Part shown: in pieces, positions 53,067-63,271 of the stretch
Position numbering within the stretch: position 1 is the first letter of the stretch
How the letters are laid out: every line of letters starts with the position of its first letter
Assembly (NCBI RefSeq): GCF_017352135.1
Contig: NZ_CP071455.1
Span: forward strand, 186,001 to 250,000
Direction of reading: 5' to 3'
Source: Rhizobium lentis
GTDB lineage: Bacteria; Pseudomonadota; Alphaproteobacteria; Rhizobiales; Rhizobiaceae
Length of the DNA stretch: 64,000 bases
The notes under the pieces: generated by a model
What the model saw: only the letters and a program-made list of their open reading frames with translations
Told to the model about the DNA's origin: nothing
Database searches by the model: none
Position numbers and translations under genes: made by a program

Positions 53067-56000
53067 GCCGTCACTCCCGCCAGGCGCGATACGATTTCGG
53101 TCAGGCCGGCAAGCGGGATCGGTAACCACTTCGGCCTGTTGCGAGCTTCATAGGCGATCTCGTAGGCTGCCTTTTCGAGAAGAAAGGCATCGAGAAGCCT
53201 TCGTCGGCGATCGGGCGGCATGGCAAGCTCCTTCGACGCCGCGACCGCCTCCCAATAGGCATCGAGAAAAGCCGCCTCGGCGTTGTGTCCGAAACGGGCG
53301 ATGGCGCCGCGGCGGACTTCGTTTTCGTGTTCGGTAACGGCGTCGTTATCCAGCTGGGCGGTGGCGACCAGATAGCTCAGGGATCTTAGAAGGCCGGCGA
53401 CGTCGCGCAACGGAACCGTCTTGGCGCGGCGCTCGGCCAGATTTTTCGCCGGCTCACCTTCGAAGTCGATGATGACAGCATCACCCTCGCTGACGAGAAT
53501 CTGGCCGAGATGGAAGTCGCCATGTGTGCGTGTCATGAGCGTATCGCGGGCGCTCTCTGCCAGCCTCGCGGCGAGCTCGATCAGTTCGGAGCGGCGTTCG
53601 AGAAGCGGTGCCGAAAGCAGGTCGATTGCCGGATCCGCCCCCACCTCGCGCTCGGCGAGTTTCGACATGGCATAGGCGACCTCGCCGGCAACCGCCTTCT
53701 TGATCGCCTCGACTTCGCTATCGCCGGCCATGACGGGGCTGAAGGCCTCGTCTGCATTTTCGCCGGCGAGCACGACGTGCAATTCGCCGAGCCTCAGGCC
53801 AACCATCGCGACGAAGCTGATCAGCGAGCGGAAAACGTCATCGCCCGGCTGGACGGCGGGATCGTTCAACACGAGTTCGTCGGCGGCGCGGCGCAGATTG
53901 TTCAGCATCCAGTTCCAGGCGTCGCCCTGATTGCGGATTGCGCCCTGGACGATGATCAATGTCGAACGACGCCCGGCGGAATCGGTGTGTGCAACCTCGC
54001 CGAGCAGCGGCGCCGTGTGGTCGTAGCCGGCCCGGGTGAGAAAGCGCGTCATCTCGACCTCCGGATGGACGCCGGGAAAAATGTGCCTGATCAGCTTGAT
54101 CATCGCGACGTCGCCGACAATCAGCGAGCTGTTCGATTGTTCGGCCGAAAGCCAGTGGACCGGCAGATCATCGGTGATAGCAAGGCGGTCAAGCCGTTCC
54201 GTGCCGAGGAATTCGAGGGTGCCGGTGCGGCCGGTGATGCGCGAGCGGTCGGCAAGACCGCGCAGGACGCCGCGCGCCATCGATTCAACAGCAAATCCGT
54301 CTGTCAGAAAGCCGACGCGCCTGCCCTGCCGCACCCGCGCCAGCGCCAACTGCTGGGTCAATGCCGTTGGCTGTGCATCATCCCAGGCGATCGTCAGCGG
54401 CAACTGATAGGATTCGCTGTGGTTCGGCAGCACAGCCTCCAACTCGCCGAGAACGACGCCGTCTGCATAAGGGATCGGCGTAGCCGAGATCAGCCGCGCC
54501 GCCTGAAGCGGCTGGTCCTTCGCCCCGAACCAGCGCCGCCGGGCGAGATAGGCCGGGAGGATTTCGTTGCTGAGAAGGCGCGCGTGCCCGGGCTCGTCGA
54601 CGAGGTCGAGCAACCCGCGGCGGATGACCATCGTCACGAAATCGGGAAGCTGCTCGGGCGGCGCCGTGCGCCAAGCCGGCGGGTCGGCATCCGCCTCCAG
54701 CTGAAACCAGAAGAAGCCGTAGGGCGGCAGCGTCAGCAGATAGGTCAGTTGACCGATCGGCGGAAAGGGCGACATGCCGGTCAGCTCGATCGGCACCCGG
54801 CCCTCGAAGGCCGACAGGTCGAGCTCGACCGCCTGGGGCAGGCGCGAGAGGTTTGCGACGCACATCAGGGTCTCCCCGTCATATTCCCTGAGATAGGCGA
54901 GGATCTTGCGGTTCTCGGGCGAGAGGAACCGCAGCGAGCCGCGCCCGAAAGCCGGATGCCGGCCGCGCAGGGCCAGCATCTTGCGCGTCCAATTGAGCAG
55001 CGAATGCGCGTCCGTGCTCTGCGCCTCGACATTGACGGCTTCGTAGCCGTAAAGCGGATCGGCAATCAGCGGCAGGACAAGTCGCGCAGGGTCCGTCCTG
55101 GAGAAGCCGCCATTGCGATCCGGCGACCACTGCATCGGCGTCCTCACCCCATCCCGGTCGCCGAGATAAATATTGTCGCCCATGCCGATCTCGTCGCCGT
55201 AATAGATGACAGGCGTTCCCGGCATCGAGAGGAGAAGCGCGTTCATCAGCTCGATGCGCCGGCGATCGCGCTCCATCAGCGGCGCCAGGCGCCGCCGGAT
55301 GCCGAGATTGATGCGGGCGCGCTTGTCGGAGGCATAGGTCTCCCAAAGATAGTCCCGTTCGGCATCGGTGACCATTTCCAGCGTCAGCTCGTCGTGGTTG
55401 CGCAGGAAGATCGCCCACTGGCAGTTCTCGGGAATCTCCGGCGTCTGTCGCAGGATATCGGTGATCGGAAACCGATCCTCCTTGGCGATCGCCATGTACA
55501 TGCGCGGCATCAGCGGGAAGTGAAAGGCCATGTGGCATTCGTCGCCGTCGCCGAAATATTCGCGGGTGTCCTCCGGCCACTGATTGGCTTCGGCCAGCAG
55601 CATCACGCCGGGATGCGTAGCGTCGAGGGCCGCACGGATGCGTTTCAGGATCGCATGGGTTTCCGACAGATTTTCGTTAATCGTTCCCTCGCGCTCGACG
55701 AGATAGGGGATCGCGTCGAGACGGAAGCCGTCGATGCCCGTTTCCAGCCAGAAGCGCATCACCTTCAGCAGCTCTTCCATGACAAGCGGGCTGTCGAAAT
55801 TGAGGTCCGGCTGGTGGGAATAGAAGCGGTGCCAATAATAGGCGCCGGCGACGGCATCCCATGTCCAGTTGGATTTTTCCGTGTCGAGGAAGATGATGCG
55901 CGTTTCCGGGAATTTCTGGTCGTTGTCCGACCAGACATAGAAGTCTCGCTCCGGTGATCCCGCGGGTGCATGGCGCGCACGCTGGAACCAGGGATGCTGG

Positions 56001-56344
56001 TCGGAGGTGTGGTTGATGACAAGCTCAATGATGACACGAATGTTGCGCTGATGGGCGGCGTCAACAAAGGCGCGGAAATCCTCCATCGTTCCGTAGTCAG
56101 GACTGACATTGCCGTAGTCGGCAATGTCGTAACCATCGTCACGGCGCGGTGAGGGAAAGAAGGGCAAAAGCCAGATCGCGTTGACACCGAGCGCTGCGAT
56201 GTGGTCGAGCTTCTGATTCAGGCCGGCAAAATCGCCGACGCCATCGCCATTGGCGTCGTAGAACGACTTGATGTGCAGCTGATAGATTATCGCGTCCTTA
56301 TACCAGAGCAGCGGTTCGACGCTACCGGGGTTCATCGTGTCCAT
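53063..56344 (-). CDS. treS: trehalose synthase fused to maltokinase
   Basis: A 1093-residue fusion. Residues ~1-550 are TreS (trehalose-maltose isomerase, GH13_16) with [17 protein letters not shown], nucleophile in [19 protein letters not shown], acid/base in [11 protein letters not shown] and the third Asp in [13 protein letters not shown]. Residues ~600-1093 are a maltokinase (Mak/Pep2) with [13 protein letters not shown] and [20 protein letters not shown], the kinase catalytic and metal motifs. The protein makes maltose from trehalose and phosphorylates it to maltose-1-phosphate, the donor of GlgE. ATG abuts the glgE stop (TGAATG). The fusion is known in several proteobacteria. Confidence 0.95.
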   Translation of the reverse strand: MDTMNPGSVEPLLWYKDAIIYQLHIKSFYDANGDGVGDFAGLNQKLDHIAALGVNAIWLLPFFPSPRRDDGYDIADYGNVSPDYGTMEDFRAFVDAAHQRNIRVIIELVINHTSDQHPWFQRARHAPAGSPERDFYVWSDNDQKFPETRIIFLDTEKSNWTWDAVAGAYYWHRFYSHQPDLNFDSPLVMEELLKVMRFWLETGIDGFRLDAIPYLVEREGTINENLSETHAILKRIRAALDATHPGVMLLAEANQWPEDTREYFGDGDECHMAFHFPLMPRMYMAIAKEDRFPITDILRQTPEIPENCQWAIFLRNHDELTLEMVTDAERDYLWETYASDKRARINLGIRRRLAPLMERDRRRIELMNALLLSMPGTPVIYYGDEIGMGDNIYLGDRDGVRTPMQWSPDRNGGFSRTDPARLVLPLIADPLYGYEAVNVEAQSTDAHSLLNWTRKMLALRGRHPAFGRGSLRFLSPENRKILAYLREYDGETLMCVANLSRLPQAVELDLSAFEGRVPIELTGMSPFPPIGQLTYLLTLPPYGFFWFQLEADADPPAWRTAPPEQLPDFVTMVIRRGLLDLVDEPGHARLLSNEILPAYLARRRWFGAKDQPLQAARLISATPIPYADGVVLGELEAVLPNHSESYQLPLTIAWDDAQPTALTQQLALARVRQGRRVGFLTDGFAVESMARGVLRGLADRSRITGRTGTLEFLGTERLDRLAITDDLPVHWLSAEQSNSSLIVGDVAMIKLIRHIFPGVHPEVEMTRFLTRAGYDHTAPLLGEVAHTDSAGRRSTLIIVQGAIRNQGDAWNWMLNNLRRAADELVLNDPAVQPGDDVFRSLISFVAMVGLRLGELHVVLAGENADEAFSPVMAGDSEVEAIKKAVAGEVAYAMSKLAEREVGADPAIDLLSAPLLERRSELIELAARLAESARDTLMTRTHGDFHLGQILVSEGDAVIIDFEGEPAKNLAERRAKTVPLRDVAGLLRSLSYLVATAQLDNDAVTEHENEVRRGAIARFGHNAEAAFLDAYWEAVAASKELAMPPDRRRRLLDAFLLEKAAYEIAYEARNRPKWLPIPLAGLTEIVSRLAGVTA

Positions 56345-59300
56345 TCATGCCTCCGCTGCGCGTACGCGCCAGATCGCGAATGGCAGGATCTGAGGATTGA
56401 AACTCACTCTCTGCCATTTGCCGTTCCACCTGAACCGATGCCCCGCGACCAGATCCTCGGCGTCGAGGGCGCCGCTGTCACCGAGCCCCCATTTCCAGAG
56501 CGGCAGCTCGACGTTGCTTTCCTGGAAGCGATGGGGATCAAGGCTGATTGCGATCAGCAAGACATTGTCGCGGGCGCGGCTCGCCTTTTCGAAGAACAGA
56601 ATGTTGTCATTCCCGGCATTCAGCATCGTCAACCCGAGATGCGAATGCAGCGCGGTGTTTTCGTTACGGATACGGTTCAGCATCCGGATTTCGGCGATGA
56701 TGTTGCCCGGCCGGTCGTAGTCCCAGGCGCGGATCTCATATTTCTCGCTATCGGCATATTCCTTCCGCTTGGCATCAGGGCGCCCCTCGCACAGTTCGAA
56801 ACCGTTATAAACACCCCATAGCCCGGACAAAGTGGCGGCGAGTGCCGCGCGGATCAAGAAGGCCGGGCGCGGCGCGTTCTGAAGAAAATCCGGGTTGATG
56901 TCATGGGTATTGACGAAGAAATGCGGGCGAAAGAATTCCTTCGGCGCCGTCTCGGTCAGCTCCCGCATATATTGCTCGAGCTCCCACTTGGTATTGCGCC
57001 AGGTGAAGTAGGTATAGGACTGAGAGAAGCCGATCTTCGCCAACCGGTACATGACCTTCGGCTTGGTGAAGGCTTCCGACAGGAAGACGACCTCGGGATG
57101 GCGCGCCCTGATATCGCCAATCAGCCATTCCCAGAACGGGAAGGGTTTGGTGTGCGGATTGTCGACGCGAAACAGCTTGACCCCCTGGTCGACCCAAAGC
57201 TGGACGATATCCCTGAGCTCCACCCATAGAGAAGGCAGCGCGTCTTTCGCGTAAAAATCGACATTGACGATGTCCTCGTATTTTTTCGGCGGGTTCTCGG
57301 CATATTTGATCGTGCCGTCGGGCCGCCAGTCGAACCAGCCGGGATGTTCCGTCAGCCAGGGATGATCGGGCGAGGCTTGAATCGCGAGGTCGAGGGCGAT
57401 CTCCAGCCCGTGCTGGCCCGCCTCCTCGACCAGCCGGCGGAAATCCTCGAAATCGCCGAGCTCTGGATGGATGGCATCGTGGCCGCCGTCCTCGGAGCCG
57501 ATGGCATAGGGGCTACCGGGATCGCCGGGTGCTGCCTTCAGGCTGTTATTGCGCCCCTTCCGGTTGGTCGTTCCAATCGGATGAATCGGCGGGAAGTAGA
57601 GCACGTCGAAGCCCATGTCGCGGATATCCGGCAATCTCGGGATGACGTCGTCAAAGGTGCCGTGTCGGTTCGGATCGCCGCTCTGCGAGCGTGGGAAGAT
57701 CTGGTACCAGCTGGCGAAAGCCGCCGACTTGCGTTCGGCATCGACGGCGCTTGCCGTGGAGCGAAGCCGGAACGGCCGCCTGTCGGCCCTGTGCATCAAT
57801 TCGGATGTCTCGGGATCGAGCAGGATCGCCGTGCGTTCGGAGTCGGAAGCATTTTCGAGACTGTCGATGAGCGCCTGCAAGTCGGCGCCGAGTGCCGCCG
57901 GCCCTTCGGCCTTCGCGGCCCGGACGAGGTTCAGACCCTCCTGAAGCTCCAGCTTCAGGTCCAGCCTCGCATCGTGCTTCTTGGTCAGTTCATAACGGAA
58001 GATCGCGAAGGGGTTTTTCCACGCCTCAACGGCGAACTCATAGCGTCCTATCCGCTCCAGCAGAAATTCCGCGCGCCATCGGTCGTTCTCGACCAACTGC
58101 ATCTCTGTCTCATTCCACCCCGCCATGGCATCGTGCGGCCGCCAGAGCAGGACGGCGGCGATCGGGTCGTGCCCATCGGCGAAGATGTCGGCCTCAACGG
58201 TGACGTTGTCGCCGACGACGCGCTTGACCGGAAAGCGCCCGTCATCGACCCGCGGCATGATGTTTTCGATGGCAAGCCGCGGCGAGGCTACCGCCTGCTC
58301 GATCTCGAGGGCCGGTCTGGACGTGATCGGCTCCGGCGCCTTGCCTTCTATCACCCGGGTCTCCCCTGCCCGCAGGCGCAGGACAGCGTCATCGGCAGTG
58401 ACGGGAAGATAGCCGGAGGCCGCTTCGCGAAGCGCCGTCACCGGCGCGGGCGCACTTCGCCTGAGGTCCCTGTTAATCAGAACGAACCGCACATTCGATG
58501 CGCTGCGAATATCCTGCGTCTCGGATTGAACGAGCGCCGAAACCGGCCCATTGGCGTTGCGGATCAGGCGAAGCGAGGGAGCGCGAGTACGGCCGGCCTT
58601 GCCGATTTCGCTATTGGCGACGCGTATTTCGGAGGAGATATCAAAGGCGAGATCATGGCGCAGCTTCCGCAATCCCGAACCATCGCCGTGGGTCGGATCG
58701 AGCGGTGTCGCCGCACCATATTCGAAGCCCATGGGAACCATGAGGCCGCCACCGAGCGAGGCTGCAAGCCGCAGTGCTCTGACGGCGCGCCGTTCGAGAA
58801 TCTCGCGGCTCTCGGTTCCGTGCGCGATGCGCCTTGCGAATGGCGGCTCCGGAAAAGCGACCTGCCAGCCGAGCGGCTCCTGGACGCGATGCTCCTCGAC
58901 GAACCATCTCTCATCGAGATCCCACCAGGCCATAGACGAAAAACACCCTGAAAAACCCGCATCCGCAATCGCTCGCCTCACCGCGAAATCGGTGCCGGGC
59001 GTCCAGGCGAAGAATTGCGCGTCAGCCTTCTCCCGCACCGCTGCAATCAGCGCTTTGAAAAGCGCTGGGGCCGCTCGATCGATCCCGAGCACCCGGTAGC
59101 CGGTGAGGCCGAGGCCGGAGAAGCGCCGCAGCCGTTCGGTCCATTCCGCCAGCAAATGCGATTGCCGATCCGCTTCCATCATGGCCATCGGCTCTACTGG
59201 GTCGAGCGGCGAGCGACGGGGATCGACAGGATAAAAGCCCGCTTTCGGGTCTCGCGCTTTCCCGTCGAGCATCAGGTCCATCATCAAGCCGACGCCGCTC

Positions 59301-59572
59301 TTGTCGGCCGTCTCCACCAGGCGGGACAGCCCCTCCTCGACCGCGCTTCCGAGCTGCAGTTCAGTATCGAGACGATCGAAATGTTGAGAGGTGAAGACGC
59401 TGCAGTCCCCGCCCCGGTCGAAGAGGGGCGCTGTCAGCACATGGTCGAAACCGGTATCTGCCGCATGGTCGAAAACCTCGCGCCATGCATCGATGCCTTG
59501 GAGAAGGAGCGGATTGACATAATAGATCCGGGGTGGGGTGCTCAGCACACCCTGCTTCGCAGAGAATAACAT
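56345..59572 (-). CDS. glgE: alpha-1,4-glucan:maltose-1-phosphate maltosyltransferase with extra N-terminal domain
   Basis: A 1075-residue protein. The GlgE core begins near residue 430 (AIENIMPRVDDGRFPVKRVV) with domain N, then the GH13_3 barrel: WYQIFPRSQSGDPNRHGTF, PPIHPIGTTNRKGRNN, nucleophile in VKLFRVDNPHTKPFPFWEW and acid/base in VVFLSEAFTKPKVMYRL. Residues 1-425 are an additional GH13-like region (IYYVNPLLLQGIDAWREVFD, GVGLMMDLMLD) lacking an obvious catalytic triad; typical GlgE has about 660-700 residues. It transfers maltose from maltose-1-phosphate to alpha-glucan. The start at 59572 has GAGG upstream; an EcfG-like promoter precedes it. Confidence 0.94.
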   Translation of the reverse strand: MLFSAKQGVLSTPPRIYYVNPLLLQGIDAWREVFDHAADTGFDHVLTAPLFDRGGDCSVFTSQHFDRLDTELQLGSAVEEGLSRLVETADKSGVGLMMDLMLDGKARDPKAGFYPVDPRRSPLDPVEPMAMMEADRQSHLLAEWTERLRRFSGLGLTGYRVLGIDRAAPALFKALIAAVREKADAQFFAWTPGTDFAVRRAIADAGFSGCFSSMAWWDLDERWFVEEHRVQEPLGWQVAFPEPPFARRIAHGTESREILERRAVRALRLAASLGGGLMVPMGFEYGAATPLDPTHGDGSGLRKLRHDLAFDISSEIRVANSEIGKAGRTRAPSLRLIRNANGPVSALVQSETQDIRSASNVRFVLINRDLRRSAPAPVTALREAASGYLPVTADDAVLRLRAGETRVIEGKAPEPITSRPALEIEQAVASPRLAIENIMPRVDDGRFPVKRVVGDNVTVEADIFADGHDPIAAVLLWRPHDAMAGWNETEMQLVENDRWRAEFLLERIGRYEFAVEAWKNPFAIFRYELTKKHDARLDLKLELQEGLNLVRAAKAEGPAALGADLQALIDSLENASDSERTAILLDPETSELMHRADRRPFRLRSTASAVDAERKSAAFASWYQIFPRSQSGDPNRHGTFDDVIPRLPDIRDMGFDVLYFPPIHPIGTTNRKGRNNSLKAAPGDPGSPYAIGSEDGGHDAIHPELGDFEDFRRLVEEAGQHGLEIALDLAIQASPDHPWLTEHPGWFDWRPDGTIKYAENPPKKYEDIVNVDFYAKDALPSLWVELRDIVQLWVDQGVKLFRVDNPHTKPFPFWEWLIGDIRARHPEVVFLSEAFTKPKVMYRLAKIGFSQSYTYFTWRNTKWELEQYMRELTETAPKEFFRPHFFVNTHDINPDFLQNAPRPAFLIRAALAATLSGLWGVYNGFELCEGRPDAKRKEYADSEKYEIRAWDYDRPGNIIAEIRMLNRIRNENTALHSHLGLTMLNAGNDNILFFEKASRARDNVLLIAISLDPHRFQESNVELPLWKWGLGDSGALDAEDLVAGHRFRWNGKWQRVSFNPQILPFAIWRVRAAEA

Positions 59573-59602
59573 CGGCCGCCGCCTCGCATTGCTTTTCAGG
59601 CA

Positions 59603-59627
59603 AACTTCCTTTGGCGGAGGTTGTTCC
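59603..59627 (-). promoter_or_regulatory. EcfG-like promoter of the glgE operon (GGAAC-N16-AGTT)
   Basis: On the minus strand GGAAC, 16 bases and AGTT fit the GGAAC-N18-TT form of the rhizobial stress promoter. It ends 30 bases before the glgE ATG. Trehalose and glycogen genes are known targets of the general stress response in rhizobia, which supports the call. The -10 base differs from the strict CGTT form. Confidence 0.5.
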
Positions 59628-59829
59628 ACTCAAACCGTCAATTCACGGCTGCATGCGCCATCGCAGGCGGCATCAAGTCATCGGGGATACGAGGTCATCA
59701 GGCAGATCGGTCTCACTAAAAGGGAGAAGGAAGCCGCATGATTTTCCGGTGGAGATATTGAGGCCATGCGCTAAAAGATCTTCTGACCATTGCCAAGCCG
59801 GAACCTCTCGGACGGTTGAGAGCGCATCA

Positions 59830-60210
59830 ATGCTGCGATCAATACTCTTCACCATCGAACTCGTGGCCTGCGTTGCGTGCCTGGCCTCCTGGAGCATCGA
59901 GACCGATCGCTCGACACCGGAAAAGCACGGCCTCTTCGAAATCCGTGAGGAGGCCAGACGTTTCATCGCGCAGGAGAACGCCAAGGGACAGCAGCAGTGG
60001 GACGCGCTTGATCCCAACGCGAAGGTGGTGGTTCCCCGTTGTACGGTCCCGCTCCGGGCCCAATGGACGCCGACGAGCCTCGGCCGCTCGAAACCCAGCG
60101 TAATGGTGATATGTCCCGCCGCCGTGCCGAACCTCGTAATGGGGAAGTGGAATGTGGACGTTCCCGTAAAGCGGAAGCCTGACCGAGAGGACGCCGGCAG
60201 TCGTCCTTAG
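59830..60210 (+). CDS. small secreted hypothetical protein
   Basis: A 126-residue protein with an N-terminal hydrophobic segment (MLRSILFTIELVACVACLAS) that is a signal peptide or anchor. The rest is polar with FIAQENAKGQQQWDALDPNA and VVVPRCTVPLRAQWTPTSLG. One Cys pair is possible. No family recognised. The ribosome site is weak (GAGAGC). It precedes the metallo-hydrolase gene by 21 bases, so cotranscription is possible. Confidence 0.55.
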   Translation: MLRSILFTIELVACVACLASWSIETDRSTPEKHGLFEIREEARRFIAQENAKGQQQWDALDPNAKVVVPRCTVPLRAQWTPTSLGRSKPSVMVICPAAVPNLVMGKWNVDVPVKRKPDREDAGSRP

Positions 60211-60231
60211 CAAGCGTCAACGCAGAATTTG

Positions 60232-61161
60232 ATGTATCTGAGTGAAATCACTGCGATTGCACGGAGGCGACGAGAGGTGAATGCACCGGTAGAATTGTGC
60301 TCATATCCCGACCTCGACGAGCGGATCGTGATCGTCAGGGCGGGAGACGAGGTGGATGCCGTGTTTGTCCGGACCGAAAGGTTCAACGTGCTGATCGACA
60401 CGCTCGGCACGCCCGAGCAATGCCGGATGGCGCTGGATCTTCTCGACGAAAAGCAGGAGAAGACGCGTCCCCTGATCGTCGTCAACTCGCACATGGATTG
60501 GGATCACTTCTGGGGGAATGGCGCCATTGCCGGGCGCGCCCCGATCATTGCGCATGCCGCAGCACTCGACCGCCTGCGCAACCCTTCCACACAGCAGATC
60601 CTGAAGGACAAGACGAGCGACGAGCCTCGGTTCGGCAGCGTCGAGGTCATCGGTCCCGACATCACCTTCTCCGGCTCGATGGCCCTCAACGGCGGCGACT
60701 TGACGCTGGAGCTCATTCACACGCCGGGGCACACGCCGGATCATATCGCCATCTGGATTCCGCAGCTGCGCATCTGCCTCGCCGTCGATGCGGTGGAATA
60801 TCCTATCCCCGAAGTCTGGAGCAGAAGTGCGGCTGATCTTGACCTGATCCGTTCCTCGCTTCAGCATATTCGCGACCTCGAGGCGAGGCTGGTTATTCCG
60901 GCGCATGGCAGGACATCTTCGCCCTCGACCGTGGATGCCAACCTCGCCTATTTCGAGGCCTTGGCCGATCGCGTCGGTAGCTTGAGCGAGGACCGGCTGA
61001 CGGATAGACAGCTCGGGAGTTCAAGCGGCTTCGGGCTTGAAGATTTCGTTGCCATTCCCAATGGGATGCCTTCGGACACGGTGACATTCTACCGGAACTG
61101 CCATGAGACAAACCTTGGCGCGACGGTTCATGCCCGTCTCGAAACGTTGAAATCCGCGTAG
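60232..61161 (+). CDS. MBL-fold metallo-hydrolase with HxDxDH variant
   Basis: A 309-residue metallo-beta-lactamase-fold protein. The metal motif reads VVNSHMDWDHFWGNGA, i.e. H-M-D-W-D-H where the usual form is HxHxDH, so the second His is replaced by Asp. Later blocks are ELIHTPGHTPDHIAIWIP (second metal His), LAVDAVEYP (bridging Asp) and LVIPAHGRTSSPS (third His). No signal peptide. The ATG is one codon after a TTG; the ribosome site is poor. Substrate unknown. Confidence 0.85.
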   Translation: MYLSEITAIARRRREVNAPVELCSYPDLDERIVIVRAGDEVDAVFVRTERFNVLIDTLGTPEQCRMALDLLDEKQEKTRPLIVVNSHMDWDHFWGNGAIAGRAPIIAHAAALDRLRNPSTQQILKDKTSDEPRFGSVEVIGPDITFSGSMALNGGDLTLELIHTPGHTPDHIAIWIPQLRICLAVDAVEYPIPEVWSRSAADLDLIRSSLQHIRDLEARLVIPAHGRTSSPSTVDANLAYFEALADRVGSLSEDRLTDRQLGSSSGFGLEDFVAIPNGMPSDTVTFYRNCHETNLGATVHARLETLKSA

Positions 61162-61187
61162 AGGCATCGCAGACGGGAGGCGATAAC

Positions 61188-61963
61188 GTGAAACCACTTG
61201 AGGGCGGACGAACCGGGCAGATCTGGCGCGACGGCGAGACCGTCATCAGGCCTTCCGGCACATGGACGCCAACGGTGCATCGGTTCTTGCGCCATCTCAG
61301 GAGCAGGGGCTTTGCGGGGCGCCCGAGCCGATCGACATCACTGACGGGAACCGCGAGGTCGTCAGCTACGTCGCCGGGCGCGTCTGCGAAGAGCTTGGCG
61401 ATCCGTTCGTCGGCTCCGAACGCATGCTGGTTTCGGCGGCCAGGCTTCTGCGCGATTTTCATTCGGCGTCGCGAGGCTTTCTGGAGCGGGACGGCGAGGT
61501 CCAGACATGGATGCTGGCGCCGCAGGAACCGCGCGAGATCATATGCCACGGAGATTTTGCGCCTTACAACGTCACCGCGGCGGATGGTGAGGCGGTCGGA
61601 ATTATCGATTTCGACACGGCCCATCCGGCGCCGCGCCTCTGGGATGTCGCCTATGCGATCTATCGCTGGGCGCCCTTGTCCGATCCCGCCGGCCCAGCGG
61701 CTTCATTCAGCACCGAGGACCAGCTGCGCCGAGCTCAACTCTTCTGCACGGCCTATGGGGCAACAATCGAAGAACGGCTCCGGCTCCCGGAAATGATCTG
61801 CCGGCGGCTCCAGGCCCTCGTCGATTTCATGCTGACGAGCGCTGCGGCCGGAAACGAAACCTTCGCGGAGGACGTCGATGCAGGAGACGCCCAGCTATAT
61901 CTGGCCGATATCGACTATATCCACCGACATCGAGACCGGCTGCTGAAAGCGCTGTCTGACTAA
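61188..61963 (+). pseudogene. aminoglycoside phosphotransferase (APH) family protein, single frameshift
   Basis: A ~258-residue APH-family small-molecule kinase gene. It starts at GTG after GGGAGG and reads MKPLEGGRTGQIWRDGETVI and RPSGTWTPTVHRFLRHLRSR. In the GGGG run at 61316-61319 one base seems missing; the frame then continues APEPIDITDGNREVVSYVAG, the catalytic EIICHGDFAPYNVT and GIIDFDTAHPAPRLWDVAYA. Both halves are intact and match the family, so a sequence error is likely. The stop overlaps the convergent CorA-type gene by four bases. Confidence 0.85.
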
Positions 61964-62988
61964 AGCCACTTCCTGCGTCGGAAAAAGCCGAAAAGACTCA
62001 GACACAAGACGGCGATGACGCCGAGGACGACGAAATAGCCATATTGGAACTTAAGTTCCGGCATATCGTTGAAATTCATCCCGTAGATGCCGGCGATCGC
62101 GGTGGGAACGGCGAGAATCGCCGCCCAGGCGGCAAGCTTGCGGGCGATCGCCGTCTGCTCCGTCTGGCCGATCATCACACTGGCCTCGAAAGCGAAGGCC
62201 AGGACCTCGCGCAGCGCGTCGATATCCTCCTGCACCCGTCGCACATGATCGGTCACATCGCGGAACAGCGACTGGAGCGTCGGGTCCATGCCGGGAAGAT
62301 CGATATGCTCGTAGCGCCGGCAGACATCCACCAGCGGCACCACGGCATTGCGCAGCCGCAAAAGCTTGCGCCGCAATAGATAGAGCCGCTCGATGTCCGA
62401 CTTGCCGAGCTGTTCGCGCAGCACCAGATCCTCGAGTTTCTCCACCTCGTCCTGCACGACCTCGATCACCGGCATGTAATTGTCGACGATGAAATCGAGG
62501 ATGGAATAGAGGATGTAGTTCTCGCCGTGGGCCAGCGCGGCGGGCGTCGCCTCGCATCGCTGCCGCACCGCCAGATAGGAGGAGGATTCTCCGTGGCGGA
62601 CGGAGACAACATAACCGCGGCCGACGAACAGGTGGGTTTCGCCGAAGATGATTTCACCGTCCTTCATATGGGCGGTCCGGGCGACTATGAACATCGCGTC
62701 GCCGTAAATTTCCAGTTTCGGGCGCTGGTGTGGCTGTGCGGCATCCTCGATAGCCAGCGGATGGAGATTGAACTCCGCCTGGACCTGGTGCAGCAGCACT
62801 TCATCCGGCTCATGCAGGCCGATCCAGACAATGGCGTTCTCCCGGTTCCGCCAGTCGCCAGCCTCCTCTATCCTGATGTCGCGAATGCGCTGCCCGTGCT
62901 GGTATACGGCGGCAGCCACGACGCCCGGTCGTTGATCGTACCGCGGCGACGGCGAGCCGCTGCCTTCCCGCGCGGCAACACCCTCCAT
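61960..62988 (-). CDS. CorA family divalent metal ion transporter
   Basis: A 342-residue CorA/ZntB-type channel. The long soluble N-terminal part includes IVWIGLHEPDEVLLHQVQ and HPLAIEDAAQPHQRPKLEIY, the family signature. The stalk helices follow (DIERLYLLRRKLLRLRNAVV, DVTDHVRRVQEDIDALREVL). TM1 ends with the selectivity motif YGMNFNDMPEL (GMN), and TM2 is GYFVVLGVIAVLCLSLFGFF, followed by a basic tail RRRKWL. It transports Mg2+ or another divalent ion. I chose the ATG at 62988; a TTG six codons earlier is possible. Confidence 0.93.
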   Translation of the reverse strand: MEGVAAREGSGSPSPRYDQRPGVVAAAVYQHGQRIRDIRIEEAGDWRNRENAIVWIGLHEPDEVLLHQVQAEFNLHPLAIEDAAQPHQRPKLEIYGDAMFIVARTAHMKDGEIIFGETHLFVGRGYVVSVRHGESSSYLAVRQRCEATPAALAHGENYILYSILDFIVDNYMPVIEVVQDEVEKLEDLVLREQLGKSDIERLYLLRRKLLRLRNAVVPLVDVCRRYEHIDLPGMDPTLQSLFRDVTDHVRRVQEDIDALREVLAFAFEASVMIGQTEQTAIARKLAAWAAILAVPTAIAGIYGMNFNDMPELKFQYGYFVVLGVIAVLCLSLFGFFRRRKWL

Positions 62989-63271
62989 ATCCTTCAACCG
63001 TTCCAAATCCTGCCTCCCATCCCGCGGACAAACGTATCCGGATCCAAATCAATGAATCAGAGCATGGTGTCCCGCAAAGCCGCTCATAGTTTTCGGCCTC
63101 ATGCTCACCGCCGGCCCCGACGTTGCGCCGATCTTAATGCCATTTCGCAAAACATGCATCCGTCTCAATGCGGGGCAGCTTGGTCCTAGCCGGCAAACAT
63201 GCTTAACGGACAGCATGTGCGCGGCTCCTTTCCTGGCGAGAGGCTGCGCCCTCTTGAGGCGGTAAGCGTCA

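Noticed and set aside
53510..55957. 815-codon plus-strand open frame opposite treS
   Set aside because: Antisense shadow of the TreS-maltokinase gene; no domain recognisable.
57344..58951. 535-codon plus-strand open frame opposite glgE
   Set aside because: Antisense to conserved GlgE blocks; no start signal or domain.
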